In this document: positions 59,921 through 64,000 of the stretch, one piece after another | Layout of the letters: every line of letters starts with the position of its first letter | How positions within the stretch are numbered: the stretch's first letter is position 1 | Source of the DNA: Ectobius pallidus | Taxonomy: Eukaryota; Arthropoda; Insecta; Blattodea; Ectobiidae | Direction of reading: 5' to 3' | Assembly (NCBI GenBank): GCA_964059195.1 | Contig: CAXKWD010000007.1 | Location: 155,295,269-155,359,268 of the forward strand | DNA length: 64,000 nucleotides | Position numbers and translations under genes: made by a program | The notes under the pieces: generated by a model | What the model saw: only the letters and a program-made list of their open reading frames with translations | Database searches by the model: none | Told to the model about the DNA's origin: nothing

Positions 59921-60489
59921 ATGCAGTTCAGAAACACTTTTCTTCTCGCCTTCTGCCCAGAAATCTAAAATAAAAATTTCAAGACTATTATCCTGCTGGT
60001 TGTATTATATGGATGTGAGACATGGTCGCTTACTCTTCGGGAAGAACATAATCTGTTCGAAAACAGGGTGCTTAGGAAAATATTTGGGCCTAAGAGAGAT
60101 GAAAATGGGGGCTGGAGAAATTGCATAATGACGAGCTTCATGACCTGTACTCTTCACCGGATATAGTAAGGGGAATTAAATAACGGAGGATGAAATGGGC
60201 TGGACATGTTACGTGCATGGGGGAGGAAAGACATATCTCAAAAAGATTGTCTGGGAGACCCGAAGGGAAAAGACCACTTGATAATCTAGATGTAAGTGGG
60301 AGGACAATATTAGGATAGATTTGAGGGAAGTAGGATTTGCAAAGGATGGTTGGATGGAGTTAGCACCGAATAGGGTTGAATGGCGGGCTCATGTAAGCGC
60401 GGCAATGAACCTCCGGGTTCCAACAAATAGATAATATTCCTTTACCTTGCTTAGGAATTGTCTATTGCTATTGAGTAAGTAAGTAAGTA
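59921..60489 (+). mobile_element. LINE fragment, third copy
   Basis: Begins ATGCAGTTCAGAAAC and ends with TTGTCTATTGCTATTGAG and TAAG units, like 11412 and 35611. Contains GCGAAGGATGGTTGG-like C-terminal coding phrases and one internal deletion of about 10 bp after AACATAATCTG. No intact ORF. Confidence 0.85.
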
Positions 60490-60499
60490 TGTAACAATT

Positions 60500-60559
60500 T
60501 TTAAGGTCATATTGTCGTGCATATTTCTGACTTTTTTAGGTCATGAACATCCAGGTCCT
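60500..60559. mobile_element. hAT MITE 3' scrap
   Basis: AAGGTCATATTG.. and AGGTCATGAACATCCAGG at the right, followed by TCCTAG; compare the right end at 47543. Confidence 0.5.
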
Positions 60560-60690
60560 AGTAATGAATGTGAGTATTTTGATTAAAGTGCTGACACTCT
60601 CATATGGTCACCTGTGATGGAGTTTGTTAACATTAAATGGATTTGTGGTTTGTCAGTCCTGAATGAGTAGCACATTGTTTAATGTTTCAG

Positions 60691-60893
60691 GTGCTCAGCC
60701 TCAACAACAAGCTGCAACAGCTCGTCCTGGCTCGGCGCAGAATGTGTACAGTAGCTATGACCCCACACACTCACCTATCGGTTACAGTTCCCCTGGTGCA
60801 CAGCAGACGAGTTCCAGTTCTGTGCTGAGTCGCATCAGCAAGGCTAACACGACGAGTCCCACTCCTGCCCAGGCGGCGTGGAGTTTACGACAG
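60691..60893 (+). CDS. tgo: tango/ARNT exon G: C-terminal region
   Basis: Acceptor GTTTCAG|GT, donor CAG|GTATGT; phase 1 in, phase 0 out, 203 nt. Encodes AQPQQQAATARPGSAQN, YDPTHSPIGYSSPGAQQ, RISKANTTSPTPAQAAW and SLRQ: low-complexity Gln/Ser/Pro text, with the HSPIGYSSP and TSPTP motifs seen in other insect orthologues. The donor and the first 27 intron bases are the only spacer before the LINE tail. Confidence 0.95.
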
Positions 60894-60920
60894 GTATGTG
60901 AACAACTGCAAGCACGGACT

Positions 60921-62215
60921 ATTTATTTATTTATTTATTTAATCAAGAATGAACATTACAGGTATACACCCAATTACAATGCTCATGACTATTCTAGCAA
61001 TACACCATGTACTTACAATACAGAAATATGAAATAGGTGAATAAAAGTAGGAAAGTTAGAATAATTGCATATGTAGAAGTATGGAGTAAGAGAATAAGAG
61101 AGGGTAAAGAGAACGAGAGAGATTGAGAAGAAAGCAAGCATGAAAAATGTAATGAAAGAAGAAAAAAATAATAGTAAAAGCAAATAATATAAAGCAATGA
61201 AGGTATGTTAGTTGACAATATCAACTATACATATATATGACTGTAGTTAAACAATATTCACACACAAATTCCTATGAATTACCATTTTGAACAAGTTTTA
61301 ACAATTGGCTTGCAGTAGAATTAAATTGTTTAAGATTCATTTGATTGTATCTATTCAAAGTTCTGTTTATTGGTGAATTTTTGTGCAAGTCAGTGTTTAC
61401 TCTAGGAGTAAAAAGTAGTTTTCTTAATCTACTATTTTTACTCGGTGCATATATATAAATTCTTTCTATAAGGTCTGTATCGTCAATATGGGAATTAATT
61501 ATTTTATACAATTCTTCTTTTAAAATGATGGTGTAAACGGTAGAAACATCTGAGCCCACACAAGAGAATTACAGAGTCTAGAAATGGTGGCTTATAGAAT
61601 GGCCAACGTGCACTAAACAGGTTAAGAAATAAATGCATCTTGAGCTAATTTTTTATTCAAAACGAAATACTGACTATACATTATGCAATTAAGAAGGAAG
61701 AACCACAGGATCAACCTTTGATGCGACACATGTTCAGAATACATAGGACTACTCCATAAATTCTAACTTTTATGGCTTCCCAAACTTTTTTGGGTATTCT
61801 GGAATACAAATTCAGCTATGTTCTTAAGAATTGTTTACCGTATTTACATGCTCTTCTATGTGACAAAGCTTGGAATTCAAATTACCCGGTTCTTTCTTTT
61901 TTGGGTTTATTTTAAGTTCAATCTTAATGGCCCAATTTACAAGTGAGTCCAAAGTTTGTTGCAGTTCCTCTATTGTTTTAGAAGCGAATGCCGGCTGTAT
62001 AGATATATTGTGTTGTGTTTCTCTTTGACTGCCTCGAATACATCGTGCATCAGCACATTGAAGAGAAGTGGGCTGAGTAGATCCCCCTGCAGAACCCCAT
62101 TTGCCTGGTCTATCTAATCTGACTTTCCTACGTTGTCCTCTATCTGTATCCAGTTCTATCATTACATTAGATATGAATGATAGATAAATAATGAGACTCA
62201 TATCTTAAAAATAAA
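60921..62215 (-). mobile_element. non-LTR retrotransposon, antisense in tgo intron G-H, rearranged
   Basis: Tail (ATTT)5 at 60921-60940. Minus-strand frame 61272-61512 reads LIERIYIYAPSKNSRL and NTDLHKNSPINRTLNRY, typical of jockey/R1-type C-termini. After copy 2 of the 333-bp repeat, the minus frame at about 61860-62150 carries RT text: NGVLQGDLLSPLLFNVLMHD, then in another frame ELQQTLDSLVNWAIKIELK. The segment between these (about 200 codons) is absent, replaced by the repeat. Frameshifts make it a pseudogene. Confidence 0.7.
61513..61845. repeat. 333-bp exact direct repeat, copy 2
   Basis: Identical to 59529-59861. It sits inside the antisense LINE and separates RT text from the C-terminal frame. 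Confidence 0.95.
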
Positions 62216-62672
62216 AATAAAATAAAAATATAATATCATTAATCTTGGAGATGATTAACCAAATTATTTTGAAAATGACAGTGAAGACTGAGTGTTACGT
62301 GGGATTGAGTGAATACCTAGTTCTGATTAACACTGAACTTATATGTTATACCTGTGGGTCACAAATTTGAAATCAGTGATGAAAATTTCAGAGGAATAGC
62401 TGATTTCCAGGAATGATAATTTTATCAAGCAAATAAAAATCCTTATGTTAATTGAGATGGTTGACGTTTAAACACTAGACTTCACTTTTACTTACTTTTT
62501 GCAGAACGTACATTTCATGGGCTTTGCCCACATTTTAAATGTCAACCATCTCACTTATTTTGTGGTATTTAAAAAAAATCCTCATATTTTAACATAATGT
62601 GTTACGGGTAGGTGTCAAAATAAGTAAATAAATTGAAAAGAGTAGTCTGTGATTGGAAATGTATGTTTGCAG
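62216..62672. other. rest of intron G-H
   Basis: No recognised element. A short palindromic phrase (GATGGTTGAC near 62456, GTCAACCATC near 62538) gives a weak inverted pair. Confidence 0.35.
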
Positions 62673-62811
62673 CCTGTGACAGAAGGTTACCAGTATAGCC
62701 AACTTAGCCCATCGCGGTCGCCGAGTGGACCCACATATACACAGCTGAGTGCTGGAGCTCGAGGTGGAGCCTACCACACCCCCACTACCAACACAGGTAC
62801 ACCATTAAACA
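62673..62811 (+). CDS. tgo: tango/ARNT exon H: C-terminal region, with alternative donors
   Basis: Acceptor TTTGCAG|CC, phase 0 in. Encodes PVTEGYQYSQLSPSRS then PSGPTYTQLSAGARGG and AYHTPTTNTG. Two donors 15 bp apart are possible: ACAG|GTACAC (ending 62796) and AACA|GTGAGT (ending 62811). The second has the better consensus and adds GTPLN. Both leave phase 1. The terminal exon with the final MWxWQ-type and activation segments was not seen. Confidence 0.93.
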
Positions 62812-62847
62812 GTGAGTCACAAATTCATATATATTATAATTTGATTA

Positions 62848-63327
62848 CAGTGAACTCTCGATAATTCAGACCTCAGTATGCCAGACTTCAGATAACTCGG
62901 ACAGATTCTTGGCAATCTAGACCCAGATCTACAGCCATTCTATGACCACTTTAGAACTGCAAGAGAAGTAATTATTCAAAAGCAACAGAAGCAATGTGTA
63001 CACAGAAGAACGTTTACAGTTTCTTTCGGCCTAAATCTTCTCAGAAAAATATGCACACAGTGCCACATCATCATAACCTTGTACTAATAATGTAACATTG
63101 TGTATTTCAGACTCTGACTAGAAATTTCAATATAGAACTGAAGTGTTATTCTTTTTTGTTCCAATTGTGTTAATATTATGTTCTGCCTCATACATTTTGT
63201 TATTGCAGCTTAAAAACGAAATTTCATTACTTAAATACCATTTCCTAATTTACTCTCCATAAGCTGGACATTTCATAACTCGGACAGACCCCCGCCCACT
63301 TTAGTCCGGTTTATCGAGAGTTCATTG
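62848..63327. mobile_element. pogo/Tigger-like MITE, 480 bp
   Basis: Ends CAGTGAACTCTCGATAA and complement of CAATGAACTCTCGATAA, with TA at 62846-62847 and 63328-63329. This is the pogo-type CAGT(G/C)GAAC-CTCGATAA style. No transposase. It starts 36 bp after the likely exon H donor. Confidence 0.85.
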
Positions 63328-63487
63328 TATATCAAATAAGTAGACTTAATTATATATCAACAGACACACAATGAAGAGGCCACAGAGGATGATTCAGTGA
63401 TAGTGTTTTTATAAAGCTTTTAGAAATGTTGTTTTATAAATGTCACAAGATGTAAGACAATGCAGTTTTGGTTTTAGTTGTTGGGGC

Positions 63488-64000
63488 AGCAGAGATGCTA
63501 ACTGCTACGGAATTTCCGTAGTTTCTACGATTTTCTTGAATTTGCTACGACAATACGGAAAATGTACTGAATATTACGGATTTTACGAATCCCAATATCT
63601 ATTTTTAAAATTTTTCGTTTCTCCCGCGAAAAAAAAAAGTTAATGACTGTGTCAGCAGAGATGCCAACTGTTATCATGAGAAATAGTTTGTAAAAGAAAA
63701 CACCCTTGTGTTGGCGACATTAGACACTACAATCTTTGACGTGAGTGTGTGTTAACCAAAGATGTTATATCTTACAGTTATAACATAATTGTAGTTATAA
63801 CATCTTTGGTGTTAACGTGTTTTCTCTTTTTGATTATCACTGTAATGCCGCTGACGACTGCCTACACCATTGCTTGCTAGAAGTTTTGTTGAGTGTTGCA
63901 GTGAAAGTAGAATATTGAGGAAATATGTCGTGTAAACATAAAATCAGTGACGAGTCTGATGTTCAAAAACGAACTGCGGCAAATCAGCAGTATCGAAGAG
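63488..64000 (+). mobile_element. probable hAT left end(s) and start of an ORF running off the window
   Basis: CAGAGATGCTAACTGC (63488) and CAGAGATGCCAACTG (63655) are hAT-style termini (CAGAGATGCCAAC). The first may be an older copy directly beside the second. An imperfect palindrome, ACCAAAGATGTTATA and complement, lies at about 63755-63815. From 63925 an ATG opens a frame (MSCKHKISDESDVQK, then KR-rich) still open at 64000; it may be the start of a hAT transposase, but 25 codons do not allow identification. Confidence 0.4.

Larger units (their letters stand above)
57939..60690. other. tgo intron F-G, 2.8 kb
   Basis: Holds a Penelope-like remnant, copy 1 of the 333-bp repeat, a LINE fragment and a hAT scrap, listed separately. 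About 57950-58430 and 59060-59520 show nothing recognised. The minus frame 59370-59654 overlaps the repeat and is not a known protein. Confidence 0.7.
28756..62811 (+). other. tgo: ARNT/tango locus, span of the exons found
   Basis: Eight exons (81, 158, 321, 195, 288, 306, 203 and about 139 nt; roughly 563 codons) form one continuous bHLH-PAS reading frame. ARNT/Tango is the constitutive nuclear partner of class I bHLH-PAS proteins (AHR/Spineless, HIF-alpha/Sima, Sim, Trachealess) and binds the GTG half-site of their response elements. Introns are 8818, 12499, 1834, 1434, 3249, 2752 and 1779 bp, all GT-AG. Missing: the start-codon exon(s), since exon A begins inside a codon, and the terminal exon(s) with the C-terminal activation region. 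Closest in style to ARNT of hemimetabolous insects, from my memory of the family; no database search was run. Confidence 0.95.

Noticed and set aside
62812..64000. search for the terminal tgo exon (MWxWQ and the final activation motif)
   Set aside because: No such coding text is seen. The interval is a pogo MITE and hAT-like sequence, so the last exon is probably beyond 64000.

Overview
The window is animal, almost certainly insect, genomic DNA. A single recognisable host gene runs left to right across its right half. Eight spliced exons between 28756 and 62811 (+) encode most of the insect orthologue of ARNT/HIF-1beta, called tango (tgo) in Drosophila: an acidic N-terminal segment, a bHLH DNA-binding/dimerisation domain, PAS-A, PAS-B and the start of a Gln/Ser/Pro-rich C-terminal region. 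The first exon or exons (start codon) and the last exon or exons (C-terminal tail) were not found and probably lie outside the window. All splice sites are GT-AG and all phases join without a break. The protein is closer to the long hemimetabolous-insect form than to the shorter Drosophila form. Together with the large, repeat-filled introns and many 8-bp-TSD hAT elements this suggests a large-genome hemimetabolous insect such as a cockroach or relative. That is an inference, not a measurement.

Layout. 1-28755: no host exon recognised; a mosaic of non-autonomous DNA transposons (hAT, mariner, TTAA-flanked), tRNA-derived SINEs, LINE fragments, satellite-like arrays and ATT microsatellites. It may be the 5' intron of tgo, or intergenic. 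28756-37812: exons for the N-terminal acidic segment and bHLH, separated by an 8.8-kb intron. 37813-50311: a 12.5-kb intron packed with SINEs, hAT MITEs and a nested element complex (44188-46233). 50312-57938: four exons, all phase 1-1, carrying PAS-A and PAS-B. The introns between them hold pogo-like and TA-flanked MITEs, an antisense RTE-like LINE with a long open RT frame (54599-56056), and a fold-back mariner. 57939-62811: two exons of the C-terminal region, with a Penelope-like remnant, LINE fragments and a perfect 333-bp direct repeat around exon G. 62812-64000: a pogo-like MITE, then what looks like the left end of a hAT element whose ORF runs off the window.

Togetherness. The host gene product is the general bHLH-PAS partner that heterodimerises with AHR/Spineless, Sima/HIF-alpha, Single-minded and Trachealess. 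Everything else is transposon-derived. I did not find an operon-like, defence or otherwise new gene system. The most unusual signals are structural: two mariner copies that are both C-terminal fold-backs, two copies of one SINE family that are both head-to-head palindromes, an unnamed ~0.8-1.4-kb repeat family with internal ~140-bp subunits, three LINE fragments with the same 5' boundary, the exact 333-bp duplication, and marked over-representation of the octamer TAGGCCTA. All coordinates and counts were read by eye.
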